DNA of 64,000 bases, taken from assembly GCA_947359465.1 (NCBI GenBank), contig OX375877.1, positions 54,080,944-54,144,943 on the forward strand, given 5' to 3'. The DNA is from Metellina segmentata (Eukaryota; Arthropoda; Arachnida; Araneae; Tetragnathidae). Below, piece by piece: positions 10,759 to 21,480 of the stretch; within the stretch, counting starts at the first letter, position 1, and every line of letters begins with the position of its first letter. A program made the position numbers and the translations under genes. The notes beneath the pieces were generated by a model. That model made no database searches. It was not told the origin of the DNA and was given only the letters and a program-made list of their open reading frames with translations.

Positions 10759-10970
10759 ACGCTCGTGTGATCTCTTCAAGTGCGGAACTCTAAAATATTT
10801 AGAATTTTACACATCCATTTTATCTAACTTGTCGGGAGCCCTATGTAAGTTCATTTCATATTTGTTAAATTAATTGTTCTTCATTCTCTCCTGAAATTAA
10901 CTTTAAGAAACAATTCCAAGTAGAAGCAGAAAGATTAACTGGTAGTTTTTAACTTGAATGATCTGCTATA
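10759..10970 (+). repeat. 5' LTR of BEL/Pao element, second part
   Basis: Matches the LTR at 17227-17586 from ACGCTCGTGTGATCTC to its end CTGCTATA. It lacks 8 bp (around TAAATTAT) that the 3' LTR has. Confidence 0.92.
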
Positions 10971-10975
10971 TTAAA

Positions 10976-10991
10976 TGGCGTCCGCGACAGG
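10976..10991 (+). other. primer-binding site of BEL/Pao element
   Basis: TGGCGTCCGCGACAGG starts 5 bp after the LTR end and begins with TGG, complementary to a tRNA CCA end. Similar TGGCG..CGTGACAGG sites are common in BEL/Pao elements. Confidence 0.7.
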
Positions 10992-11052
10992 ACTTGGAAT
11001 TTGGAATTGAGAATTTGTGATTGATTTGTGATAGTTTATTTACTTCTATCTT

Positions 11053-12229
11053 ATGATGGAGAGTTTGAAGAAATTGCGTACTCCTCTTAGAAGTGGTTTC
11101 ACTAGAATCGCTAATGCGTTATATGAACGTTTAGAAGAGGAGGAACTTGATATTGATGAAATAGAAATTTTAATGGCTCAGTTAGATGAAAAATGGTTAG
11201 AACTTGAATTGAAAGAAAAAGAAATAATTGATTTGTTATCAGTTCAAGATGAGTGTTCTCAAGAAAGTTTTAATCAGGCTTACGAAGTTTTTGAAGAGTA
11301 TAAGGAAAGATATATACGACTTAAAACTAAATTTAAGAAAAGTATTAAGGACGATGTTAAAAGGATGTATGACGATACTTAAAGCGTACTTAGTGAAACA
11401 GTATCGAAGCGAAAGTTCCAACTTCCTAAAATTGAACTTAAAAAATTCAATGGTGATGTTAAGGAATGGCTTGGTTTCTGGGGTCAGTTTAGGAAAATTC
11501 ACGAAGACATGGAAATTGCACCAGAGGATAAATTACAATATTTGTCACAATCCACTGTAGAGGGATCACGTGCCAGAGATATTGGAGATTCATTTCCCGC
11601 ATCTGCTGAGAATTATGAACAAGCCGTTGAGTGTCTAAAAGCTAGATTCGGAAGAGAAGATTTACTCATAGAAGTGTATGTGAGAGAATTGTTAAACTTA
11701 ATTTTGAACAATTCTTTGCAACAAGCTAAAGTTACACGTCTCGCCAAATTGTATGATAAAATTGAAGCACACCTCCGTGCCCTTGAAACATTAGGTGTAA
11801 CTTCAGATAAGTATGCTTCTATGCTGTATCCCCTAGTTGAAAGCTGTTTACCAGAAGACATGATTCGAGTATGGGGAAGAAGTATTAGTTTAACAAATGA
11901 AACTAGGAAAATGACAAATAAACTGACCGCTCTTATGAGTTTCCTTAAATCAGAAGTTGAGGGGGAAGAAAGAATTTCAATAGCAAAAGAAGGGTTTGGT
12001 TTAGATGCAAAACGTAAAGGGAACTATTCCTATTCGGCATCTAATAACGATCAACAATTTCCAACCGCAATGGGACTTTTTGATAATGCTGAGACTCGTC
12101 GTAATCAACAAGCACTGTGCTCATTTTGAGAGAGAACGCACGATTCACAAGCTTGCAGAATCGCGGTAAAAATGAGTTTGGATGATAAAAGAAAAGTCTT
12201 AGCAAAAAACAGTTGTTGTTTTATATTCC
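11053..12229 (+). pseudogene. BEL/Pao gag (DUF1759-type) with two in-frame stops, broken by a TIR element
   Basis: Gag of the retrotransposon, which would form the RNA-packaging particle. It starts at ATG 11053 with a helical, acidic N-terminus (ERLEEEELDIDEIEILMAQL), then a TAA at 11380. The same frame continues into a DUF1759 domain (LPKIELKKFNGDVKEWLGFW, CLKARFGREDLLIEVYVREL). A TGA at 12127 sits where the first zinc-knuckle cysteines begin (ALCSF). The frame then runs on to 12229, where the 821-bp TIR element interrupts it, and the same frame resumes after 13058 with a cysteine-rich stretch. The lesions are therefore two nonsense changes and one insertion, with no frameshift up to here. 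Confidence 0.88.
12222..12229. repeat. 8-bp target duplication, left copy
   Basis: TATATTCC, repeated at 13051-13058 on the other side of the inserted element. Confidence 0.9.
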
Positions 12230-13050
12230 GGTACAGCTACACTCTACGTTTATGAGTGATGGCAACGGCTTGGCGATTTTTTTTTGGCGCGCTTCTAGTA
12301 GCGAGTTACGATAAATTAAGGCAACCCATCTTTCGTTACGTTTGTTGTGGTTTTCATGGCAACCTCGGCAAACGGAAACTTTCAATTTTCATTTTGAATA
12401 TTCTAGAAAGTTCTTCCAAAATCCGTTAAAGTCGTTTGATTTCATTGATTCGTTTGAAAATTTTTCTTTCCTCTCATTGGTTATTTTGTTTTTTTTCCTT
12501 TGATTGCATTGGTCCTTTTAAATCGTTTTCGGTGATACCATTGGTCCATTTATTTGTATTTTGACAGTTGTGGAATTTTTATTTTATTATAATAGTTTTT
12601 TCTTGAAAGGATTAAGAGTTTTTTTTTTTTTTTTTACCATTTTCGTATTCATTATTTTTTTTTACGGAAGAATTCTGACGTTATCAGGTTGTATTATTTC
12701 TTGCTTTTGTTTTCTTTTGTAAATCTTTTTCTTTTTCAACATGCCCACTGTATTTAGTGTAATTGATAATTTTCACGGTATTCTTACCCAACATTTGTAG
12801 CTTAGTTTCTCTGCTGGTTCACAAATATGTTTTGATATGTGCTTAAACTTACTACTTTTTGTGAAAGTTTTTAAAAAATATACATTTTAAAACGTTCTGA
12901 AATGTATTTATAAAGTGTGTTGTAAAAAGAAAAAAATTTGCGACAGAAAAAGAGTTCAGAAATAATTCTTTCTTGGCGACTTTAGAAATGCGCCAAAAAA
13001 AATCGCCGAGGCCGTTGCCATCGCTCATAAACGTAGAGTGTAGCTGTACC
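12230..13050. mobile_element. 821-bp non-autonomous TIR element, 8-bp TSD, ends GGTACAGC
   Basis: The ends are inverted repeats of about 60 bp with a few mismatches: GGTACAGCTACACTCTACG on the left matches CGTAGAGTGTAGCTGTACC on the right, and both continue through ATGGCAACGGC and GGCGATTTTTTTT. TATATTCC is duplicated on both sides. The interior is AT-rich and non-coding. An 8-bp duplication fits hAT, P or Merlin. The GG start and the lack of a CAG start make hAT less likely and Merlin worth testing. It interrupts the zinc-knuckle region of the BEL/Pao gag. Confidence 0.87.
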
Positions 13051-13058
13051 TATATTCC

Positions 13059-15415
13059 TAAAAATCGGTCATAGAGCTCGAGATTGCAGATGCAAGATTA
13101 ATTGTGAAAAATGTAAGAGCAGACATTATGCTATTATGTGTAATGAAGATAAATTTAAAGATCATAAATCGAAAACGAACACAGGTGAAACTAATAGTCA
13201 AAATGTAATCAATGATGCAGCTTTAAGCAATCGTACTTGTTGTACAGTTCTTTTACAAACATTGTATGTACGTTTACGAGGTGCTACAAATGAAGGGAAA
13301 ATAGTTCGTGCACTTGTCGACTCTGGAAGTCAACGATCTTATTTGAGTAAACGTGTAGCGGAAAAAATGCAATATGACTTTATTAAAGAAGAAAATGTTA
13401 TTCATAATTTATTTGGGGGCAGAGAACATCCCGAGAAACATTCTCGATACAGAGTATTCATTAGCAGTTTGAAAGGTGATTATAATTGTAACTTTGAGGT
13501 CCTTGACCAGCAAACAATTTGCTCAGATATACCAATTCCAATACTAAAACCATGTGCAGAGGAACTTGATTACCATAACATTACTGTAACTGATCAATTA
13601 ATATCTGAACAAGAAGAATCACTAGAAATTGATCTATTAATCGGGGCTGTTGTTGCGGGTAAACTCTTCAATGGAAAGATCATTCATCTGCCGTGTGGAC
13701 TTGTTGCTGTGGGAACATATTTAGGTTGGACCTTGATGGGAAAGATGCCGTATGAAATTTCTGATGACAATTCTACGATGGCAGTTACAAATATGTTTGT
13801 TAAGGATGTAACTGTCACCGAACTCTGGAATCTTGAAACAATTGGAATAATTGACCCGGCCACGCAAAAAGCCAGAGAAGAAAGAGATTTACAAACAAAG
13901 TTGAAATTTCAAAATTCCATTTCACTTAACAGTGAAGGACGCTATGAAGTTGTTTTGCCCTGGTCTGAAGATCATCTACCACTGCCCAACAACAAGGATT
14001 TAGCTGTGAAGCGTTTGGAATCTTCAACAAAGAAACTTCGAGCACAATATCTGTTCATATCATACGAGGAGGTTTTCAACAGTTGGCTCGATCTAGGTAT
14101 AATCGAAGAAGTCAAACAGAGTGAGATCATTGATGATGGACACTATTTGCCACACCGACCGGTTATAAAGGAAAATAGCTCTACACCAATAAGACCGGTA
14201 TTCGACGCTTCTGCGAGAGTGAAACATTCTCCGTCTCTAAATCAGTGCTTAGAATGTGGTCCGAATTTAATAGAGCTAATACCTTCCATTCTTCTCAGAT
14301 TTCGGGAGGGTAAATTTGCAGCCATAGCAGACATCGAAAAGGCATTCTTACAAATTAGTGTAAAACCCGATGATCGTGATTTTCTTAGATTCTTTTGGTG
14401 GAAAAATGTGAATAAAAAGGAACTAAAAATATTTCGTCATACTAGAGTAGTGTTTGGTGTGAAAAGTAGCCCTTTTCTTTTAGCAGCTGTAATAGAATTT
14501 CATTTGCAGAAATATATGAAAAATTCTCATTACGATAAAAATATGTTGCATAAACTTATTCACTCTTTTTATGTAAATAATCTTGTTACCAGTTTTGACG
14601 ATGAACATGAAATGACATTGTTTATTGGAGTATCTCAAAAAATAATGTATGAAGGGAAGTTTAATCTCCGAGGTTGGTTAAGTACTGGGGATGACTTACA
14701 AACAGTTGATGCACCAGTATTGGGCTTATTATGGGATTATAAGAAAGATTTTTTAACTGTGAACCTGAATTGGTTAGAATGCTACAAATTGATGGAAGTA
14801 ACTAAGAGGACTATTTTGGCTATAGCCCACAAAGTATATGACCCGATTGGTATTGTAAGCCCTGTTCTACTGCTTCCTAAGTTATTGTTACAAAGCTTAT
14901 GGAAAATGGGAATGTCTTGGGATACCGAAGTTGATGAAAATACGAAGGAAAAGTTTCTAAGTTGGTTCAGAGATCTGAATATCTTAAAAGAAATTTCTAT
15001 ACCTCGATGGATACACACAAGCAGTGATAACAAACATTTGTGTAGCATTCACACCTTCTGCGATGCCAGTAATAATGCATATGCTGCTGTAGTGTTCGTG
15101 AGAATTCAGACTCCTTATGGAGTTGTTCATTTATTAGCTTCTAAGTCCAGAGTAGCTCAGGTGAAATCTATCACGATTCCACGTCTTGAGTTGATAGCTG
15201 CAACGGTGGGAGCGAGACTATGCACCTCAATTTTAGAAGGTTTGCAATGGCAAAACGTTGAATTATGTTTTTGGACTGATTCAACCACTGTTTTGACCTG
15301 GATCCAAAAGGAAGAAGTCTGGACTGTTTTTTGTGTTGAACCGAGTACGAGAAATCAGGAAATTAACAAACCCGAATGCATGGAGACATGTATCAGGAAC
15401 AGACAATCCTGCTGA
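13059..15415 (+). pseudogene. BEL/Pao pol: protease, reverse transcriptase, RNase H
   Basis: After the inserted element the gag frame resumes with a CCHC-like cysteine-rich segment and runs, without a new start, into pol. From the ATG at 13136 the residues are: aspartic protease (DUF1758 type) with VDSGS at about 61-65; reverse transcriptase with AIADIEKAFLQI (motif A) and, at residues 479-483, YVNNL, where BEL elements carry YVD(D/N), so the catalytic aspartate is lost; then an RNase H-like part with FCDASNNAYAAVV, SITIPRLELIAA and FWTDSTTVLTWI. The frame is lost near 15328, where an extra T in a T run shifts reading into a frame that stops at 15415. In BEL/Pao elements gag and pol are often one frame, as here. 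Confidence 0.9.
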
Positions 15416-16478
15416 CCTTCCATCCAGAGGTTGTACTGCCAAACAGCTTTTGTCAGTTAAATGGTGGGAGGGACCCGCATGGTTAAAGAAAAATGAAGTT
15501 GAATGGCCAACACCAAAATTGGTATATAATCAGGAAAACATTATTCAAGAAATCCGAAAAGGTGCTGTAATTAACACACATGTTAATATAGAAACAGAGG
15601 AAATATTTCATAGAATATCTTCATATGTCAAACTTGTGAGAGTAATTGCTTGGATTTATAGATTTTTCTCTAATGTAAAATTGAAAACATCGCGTTACCT
15701 TGGAGATCTAACTTTAAAAGAAACAAATCACGCAGAAATAGTTTTGTTAAAAATTATCCAACGCGAAGCATTTTCTGGTGGAGTAAATTATCAACAAATA
15801 AAGACTCTTTATCCTGTACTCGACGAAAAGGGGTTATTGAGTGTAAAAACGCGCATTTTTAACCGAAAAGATAAAAAGAACTTTAGATTACCCATAATCT
15901 TACCATCAAAACATAGGATAGTGCATATGCTTATAGACTGTAAGCATAAAGAACTAGGACATCCTGGAGTCCAAATATTGATGAACCAGCTAAGAGAAAG
16001 TTATTGGATATTGCGTAGCAGAAAAACGATTAGACAAGTTATCTTGAAATGTATCCGATGCAAACGATTCACTGTGACCCATCCAGAACCAAGAGCCTCT
16101 TCTTTACCTGAAGATAGAGTAAGGAATGCAACGATATTTGGAGTATTGGGTGTTGATCTTGCCGGATCGCTGTATTTGAAAGATGGGACAAAATCCTGGA
16201 TAGTTTTGTTCACTTGTGCAGTATATCGCGCAGTGCACATGGAATTAATTACTTCCTTGACAGCGGAAGCCTTCCTGCAGTCACTAAGACGATTTATAGC
16301 TCGCAGAGGGAGACCCACTATTATTTATTGTGATAATGGTAGTTATTTCGTAAAAGCTCACAGCGAACTTTGCAAAGTAGACTGGCTAAAAATAAAGTCT
16401 GAATCCATGATGAAGAAGATAACTTGGAAATTCATTCCTCCATCTGCACCATGGTGGGTGGATGGTGGGAGAGATTGA
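15333..16478 (+). pseudogene. BEL/Pao pol continued: RNase H end and integrase
   Basis: This is the continuation of pol in the next frame. It begins with NRVREIRKLT and HVSGTDNPADLPSRGC (end of the RNase H/connection region), then a zinc-binding HHCC part (HKELGHPG, YWILRSRK, CIRCKR), then the integrase core with GVLGVDLAG (first D) and IIYCDNGS (second D). Reading stops shortly after PPSAPWW because one G is missing from a G run near 16457. The segment belongs with its neighbours on both sides and is not a separate gene. Confidence 0.9.
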
Positions 16479-17149
16479 TTGGTATGGTCAAACAAGTTTT
16501 ACGCGGGCAGGCTTTGTTAAATTACGAAGAACTAAACACGGTGTTGTGCGATACTGAAAGCCTAATTAACTCTCGGCCCTTAACTTACTTATCTGAAGAT
16601 ATAAACGATTTGATTGCTTTAACGCCTTCTATGTTTCTGCAGGAAACAATAGAAAGTGGCGTACCCGATATTGATAGTGTAGATGTCACCTATATGCGTA
16701 AAAGATACCGTTATGTACAAAAAGTACGTGAAGATTTACGAAAAAGGTTTCGACTAGAATATCTTGGACAGTTAAAACATAACGGAAAAACTTCGGAAAC
16801 CTCGAAACTTATCTCTGTTGGTGACATAGTGCTCATTGGTTCAGACAATCTGAAACGTTTACAATGGCCGATAGGGCGGGTTGTGCAAGTCCTTCCTGGA
16901 AGAGATGGAATCGTCAGAGTTGTGAAACTAAAAACCAAATCCGGAACTATCATACGTCCTGTTCAACGTCTTTATTCCTTGGAATTATCAGATGGTGTCA
17001 TCAGTAGACATCAGGTCCTTTCTTCAGGAGTAAAGTTCCGAGAGATACAAAGCATCCAGATGCCACCAATATTGATGGTAAAGTTGTTCCTGTCAAAGAA
17101 CATCAGGAGTCACCCAAAGCGACTGTCACTCGGAACGGGAGAGCAGTGA
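16424..17149 (+). pseudogene. BEL/Pao pol end: integrase catalytic E and DUF5641-type C-terminus
   Basis: Back in the first pol frame, this piece holds WWERLIGMVKQVLR with the third catalytic acid of the integrase, SLINSRPLTYLS, and a C-terminal DUF5641-type domain (VGDIVLIGSDNLKRLQWPIG, GTIIRPVQRLYSLEL). It ends at a TGA at 17147-17149, about 65 bp before the polypurine tract, as expected for the end of pol. Confidence 0.9.
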
Positions 17150-17214
17150 AACCTGTCCAAAGACTCGACTTGTGAGGAACGACAAATGGTTGAGTTCTTC
17201 CAGGTTACGAACTC

Positions 17215-17226
17215 AAGGTGGGAGGA
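17215..17226 (+). other. polypurine tract of BEL/Pao element
   Basis: AAGGTGGGAGGA lies directly before the 3' LTR (TGTCGC...). This is the usual primer for plus-strand DNA synthesis. Confidence 0.8.
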
Positions 17227-17586
17227 TGTCGCAACCTTTGGAGCCTTCTCAGTATTGATCCTTTGCCGTCGCTAGTGATCTGATGTTTTGTCTTCGGCAT
17301 GAGTGTCAGTGACGTCATAAGTACTCAGAGCGCGTGGAGATATTCACGAACTGAAACTTTAAGCAGACGCTCGTGTGATCTCTTCAAGTGCGGAACTCTA
17401 AAATATTTAGAATTTTACACATCCATTTTATCTAACTTGTCGGGAACCCTATGTAAGTTCATTTCATTAAATTATATTTGTTAAATTAATTGTTCTTCAT
17501 TCTCTCCTGAAATTAATTTTAAGAAACAATTCCAAGTAGAAGCAGAAAGAAAAACTGGTAGTTTTTAACTTGAATGATCTGCTATA
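17227..17586 (+). repeat. 3' LTR of BEL/Pao element, uninterrupted
   Basis: 360 bp from TGTCGCAACC to CTGCTATA. It serves as the reference for the broken 5' LTR. It is followed by the 5-bp target copy ACATA at 17587-17591. Confidence 0.93.
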
Positions 17587-17591
17587 ACATA

Positions 17592-18279
17592 TACCACCAC
17601 GAAAGTACCCATATCTAGTGATATATTTTGCAGGAAATAAATAAAATCCAACTCTTAAATAATATTTCTGGAATAGGTAATATACCGGAACACATAATAT
17701 GCAAACAGAAACAAAATTCCAATCCTTAAAAATAAATCTGTTCTAGCGTGTTGAATTTCGATTTCCTGAATATATCTGAAGTAAAACAATTCGACAAAAA
17801 ATGTGAACAATATTGATAAAGACAATGATTTATAAGCATAAAAGAACACATATTTATAATACTTGTGAATCCTCAAATATGACGGCGACCATCTCGTTTT
17901 CAATTCAAATATGCAAAAAAAGAATTATAAATCAAATTAAAAAATTAAACATTAATTCTGAGGTTGCCTGATACAGAGTAGCAAAAGTACGCTTTTATGA
18001 TCGATGAGTTTATCGTTTGGGCTTTTCGTGCTCCAGTATAAAATTTAAGTAATTATAAAATTAAATGTTCTAAACATTCTTTCTTCGTTAATCAAATATT
18101 TATAAATATTATTTTCATCATGGGAAGAAGTAAAAATTCAGTTCAAACATGAACATTATAATTTAATTTGTTTTTAGAAAATTGTTTTTCGATCAACACT
18201 GGTAAAGCAATCTGAGATGCGTATAGCAATCGTTTTATACTCAATGTTATTTGTATGGCGATTTCAAATTGCTTTTGGC
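17592..18279. other. AT-rich spacer, no gene seen
   Basis: No coding or repeat signal that I can defend. Confidence 0.5.
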
Positions 18280-18490
18280 TTAGGCCTTAGGTCAATTGTA
18301 GGCCTCTTAGGATTCGAATTTTTCAAAATCCTTTCTTAGTGCACCCCTACGGTATAAGAAGAACCACCCTGCAAAATTTCAGCTTCCTAGGACTTGTAGT
18401 TCTTGAGATACAGTGATGAGTCAGTCAGTGAGTGAGTCGGTGGTATTTGAATTTTATATACATAGATAGCGATTCAAATGTATGTAATAC
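18280..18490. repeat. probable transposon-derived dispersed repeat
   Basis: The stretch with TTAGTGCACCCCTACGG, CACCCTGCAAAATTTCAG, CTAGGACTTGTAGTTCTTGA and TGAGTCAGTCAGTGAGTGAG reads like a terminal piece of repeats I recognise in general terms from arthropod genomes. The TCAGTCAGTGAGTGAGTC portion is locally repetitive. I cannot name the family. Confidence 0.4.
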
Positions 18491-18536
18491 TGAATATTTC
18501 TTGAATTTGTTTTTTAACATTGTTGGGCGATTCGAA

Positions 18537-18544
18537 TGTGCATG
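18537..18544. repeat. 8-bp target duplication of hAT element, left copy
   Basis: TGTGCATG, identical to 23073-23080. The flanks on both sides also belong to a short duplicated AT-rich sequence (TACTGAATATTTCTTGAATT / CTGAATATTTTTTGAATTC). Confidence 0.88.
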
Positions 18545-19656
18545 CAGTGGCGGATTTTGGCCCTTTGTTTGGAGGGGCGATCTGGATCTGTAGATCGAAA
18601 TTTGCTCAGATGTTTGTTCACTTAAGATTTTCTTAACGGCTTCCTATATACAGATATTTGACATTTTTGAAATAACTAGAACAAATTCATAAGTTCACAG
18701 TTCTTTGTAGCTTATGTGAAGGTCTATCATTTTTTTAGACCAAATCAAAACAAGGAAGAAAAAATAAACTATATAAGGAAAATACTTATTGTTGAAGTCG
18801 AAACAGGAAACTAAATTATATTCTGTATTAAACACAAAAGTGTTCACAAGTATGAGATTTCCACGTGAAAAAATTAATACTGAATATGAACTAAAGAAAC
18901 ACATTTATATTAAGACTATCTAAGACTTCACTACACATGGTTATCATTATAGTATCAACTCAGGTCTTCTTGCTTTTTCCTTAGCAAATCGATCTAAAAT
19001 TGTTTCTGGTGAAATTGCAATATCAAAATGTACATACAACAAAGCCAAACCCACTGGCCGATCTTCTCTAAATGTGTTCCAAAGTCATGTCTTCAACCGT
19101 TTTAGTCCGAATAAGCTACGCTTAGCGGTTGCTACAGTAATTGGTAATGTTACAAGAACTTTCAATAATACGTAGATCTCATGGTACACTGCAGGATCAC
19201 AGTTTTGTAGTGCTTCAAAAGCAAACTTGTGTACTTTTCCGGTATTAGTATTTTCTCGTATTTGTTTGGTTCTCCAGTTAATCACCTCAACTTGAAGTGT
19301 GTATTGCTAATTTCTTCCTTTCCTAATTCGGCTATTCTGTGATACTTCTTGCTTCGCTCTGCCCAAGATGCGAGGAGTGACTCTTCGTCCGTTTTAATTT
19401 TCGCCAAGAAACAGCGCACTAAATCTTGTAAATATAAGACATCCAGATTTTCCTGTGTTAACGGAGTTTAACAAAGGCAAAGTAAACATTTATTCTATAA
19501 TAATTTTCAGTAGTTATATCTGAAGCATCTGATCTATGAACTTAGCGTCAGACAGTATGTGGGGTTTTTCTTTCATTTCCAAGACCATTACGCATTCTCT
19601 CAACCTCTGCATATTTTCCCGAAATCGGATTCCACATTTTTCTCAATTCACTTTTT

Positions 19657-21480
19657 GGTGGAGTGGTAGCATCCGATACGTTAGGCCGCCAAAGCGATTG
19701 TTTACGCCAAATCAAGATGGCGGCCGATGTAAGCAATTCCAAGATGGCCGCCATATACAACGTGAACCTTTGCATACAGTGCATAAATAATAATAATAAT
19801 TTGTTTAAAAATTAAGAAAAAAGCAATAGAAATTTCACTTGAAAATTTTCTAATATTTCAGTCTGGTTTTCTCCGAACATGTACGCAATTTTGCGTCAAT
19901 TTCATCCTAGTTTTGTCACTTTAAAAAAAAAATTTAATTAAAAAATAATAATTTATAATTGTTAAAAAAAAAAAATTATAAAAAAAAAACGCGATTTTTT
20001 TTTAAACGTCCGGATTTTCATCAATTTTGAATTAGAAACTTTGCAATGCATAGAAAATTCAAAACAAGAAAACTTTTTTTAATAAGGTAGTTCTTTTCTG
20101 TGATCATAATCCACACAAAGGTTTTTGATGAGAAAAAAAAATCTAAAAATTCTTCTGCTATCTATAAGTGTGAAAAAATATTTTTTCACAATTTTTCTAG
20201 CAATTAGCATTATGTGAGCAACTCAATGGGGATATTCCAGGTTATAGAGCCATATATGGAAAAGCAAGACAAATATTTTTATTGTAACGACTTTACAAGA
20301 GGAAATTGTTTTTTAGAGAAGTCAAAGCGTATTGCGCTTAAGGTTTCAATGCGTTTAAACCAGTATACCGGGAGAAATTTGTTTGTAGATAAGTCACAGC
20401 GTATAACGCACGATCCCCGCCTGCCGGCTACCTCGCCGCCCCTCCGGGGCCGGCGAGGACCTTTCACCGTTGGCTTCCATGTGTATAAGTCACCGTATTG
20501 GGTGCCCACCCAAGCATAGTCCAGTGTTTGTAATATAACCAAAAATCAAACTTACCCTCATAGCCGGGTCCTTGAAATTCTGACTATGGTTAACAGTCAT
20601 ATGCTCGAATCGATAACCCTTGAACTCTTTGTCCTTCGGGTATTGATACCAGCATATGACTTCCAATAGTCAGAAATTTTTGTAGTTCCTTGCAAAATTC
20701 AGCTCTGAATTACCTCAGCCAAAACTTTCTGGTTCCTATTTTTCACCTCAACCATAAAACATTTATCCGTCCCTCGTTCAAGTCCTCCAAACACCCATTT
20801 ACCCTCCAATTTCTTACTCCTGTTGTACTTTCTTTTGCCAAACTTTTGTACTATCTTTCTACATTTCCACTCGTACCTATCACCAGCATCCTTTCTCAAT
20901 GTTAAAATCATATCATTCTCACATGAAAGACATTTCACCCTCTTCCCAATCAAGTTACTACATGTTTGCAAAAAAAAAAACATTTTCTAACTTTTAATAA
21001 CACTATCCACTGCTATATCAAATCAACTAAGGGGAAATGAGCAACCAAAAGGGGAAAAAAATTCTAAATTCCAATCTGCAATTTCAAAAATCAAATTTAA
21101 TCCAAATTTTTTTTCGAAATTTTAATTGAAATTTAAATAAAGTGACAAATTTAAAAAATTGTAACTTACAATCTGCTTTCCAAACTTATCCTAAAAATTT
21201 TGAAAATTAATAAAACAAGTCGATTTTATAAATCAAGAGCAAAATTCATATGCACCCAACAATTTCAAAGACTGTCTAAATTTTAATTCCGTTCTACATT
21301 AAAAATAAAAGTGGAAAAGCGTATTTTCTTCCTTAACCAATCATGAGACCCGTTTATTATCGTCAGGAAAAAATATCTAGGGTTGCCTTAAAACTAAGAA
21401 AAACGCGAAAACGGGAAGGTTACCACAATTGGCAATACATCGCTCGAAAGTTGTAACGTATCGGATACTACATACCATCC
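19657..21480. mobile_element. 1.8-kb non-autonomous TIR element nested in hAT, 8-bp TSD
   Basis: CACTTTTT stands at 19649-19656 and 21481-21488. Just inside, GGTGGAGTGGTAGCATCC on the left pairs with the reverse complement of the right end (GGATGGTATGTAGTATCC), and the match becomes exact through GATACGTTA. Inside are a GC-rich patch (about 20405-20465), a long hairpin (20575-20679) and otherwise AT-rich non-coding DNA. GG at the ends with an 8-bp duplication parallels the element at 12230-13050, though the sequences differ. Confidence 0.8.
20575..20679. other. long imperfect hairpin, about 105 nt
   Basis: AAATTCTGACTATGG pairs with CCAATAGTCAGAAATTT, AGTCATATGCT pairs exactly with AGCATATGACT, and TCGATAACCC pairs with GGGTATTGATA around an 18-nt loop. 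It lies within the nested TIR element. It could be a small fold-back element or a miRNA-like precursor; the sequence alone does not decide. Confidence 0.6.

Larger units (their letters stand above)
3312..17586 (+). mobile_element. BEL/Pao LTR retrotransposon with two nested insertions
   Basis: The element has matching LTRs (3312-3451 plus 10759-10970 on the left, 17227-17586 on the right), a primer-binding site at 10976, a polypurine tract at 17215-17226 and one long gag-pol coding frame in plus orientation. The 5-bp sequence ACATA stands at 3307-3311 and again at 17587-17591 as the target duplication, a size usual for BEL/Pao. With the two insertions removed it would be about 6.2 kb. It is dead: gag has two in-frame stops and a TIR-element insertion, pol has two frameshifts, and the reverse-transcriptase active site is altered. 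The LTRs differ mainly by one 8-bp indel and a few substitutions, so it is not very old. Confidence 0.92.
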
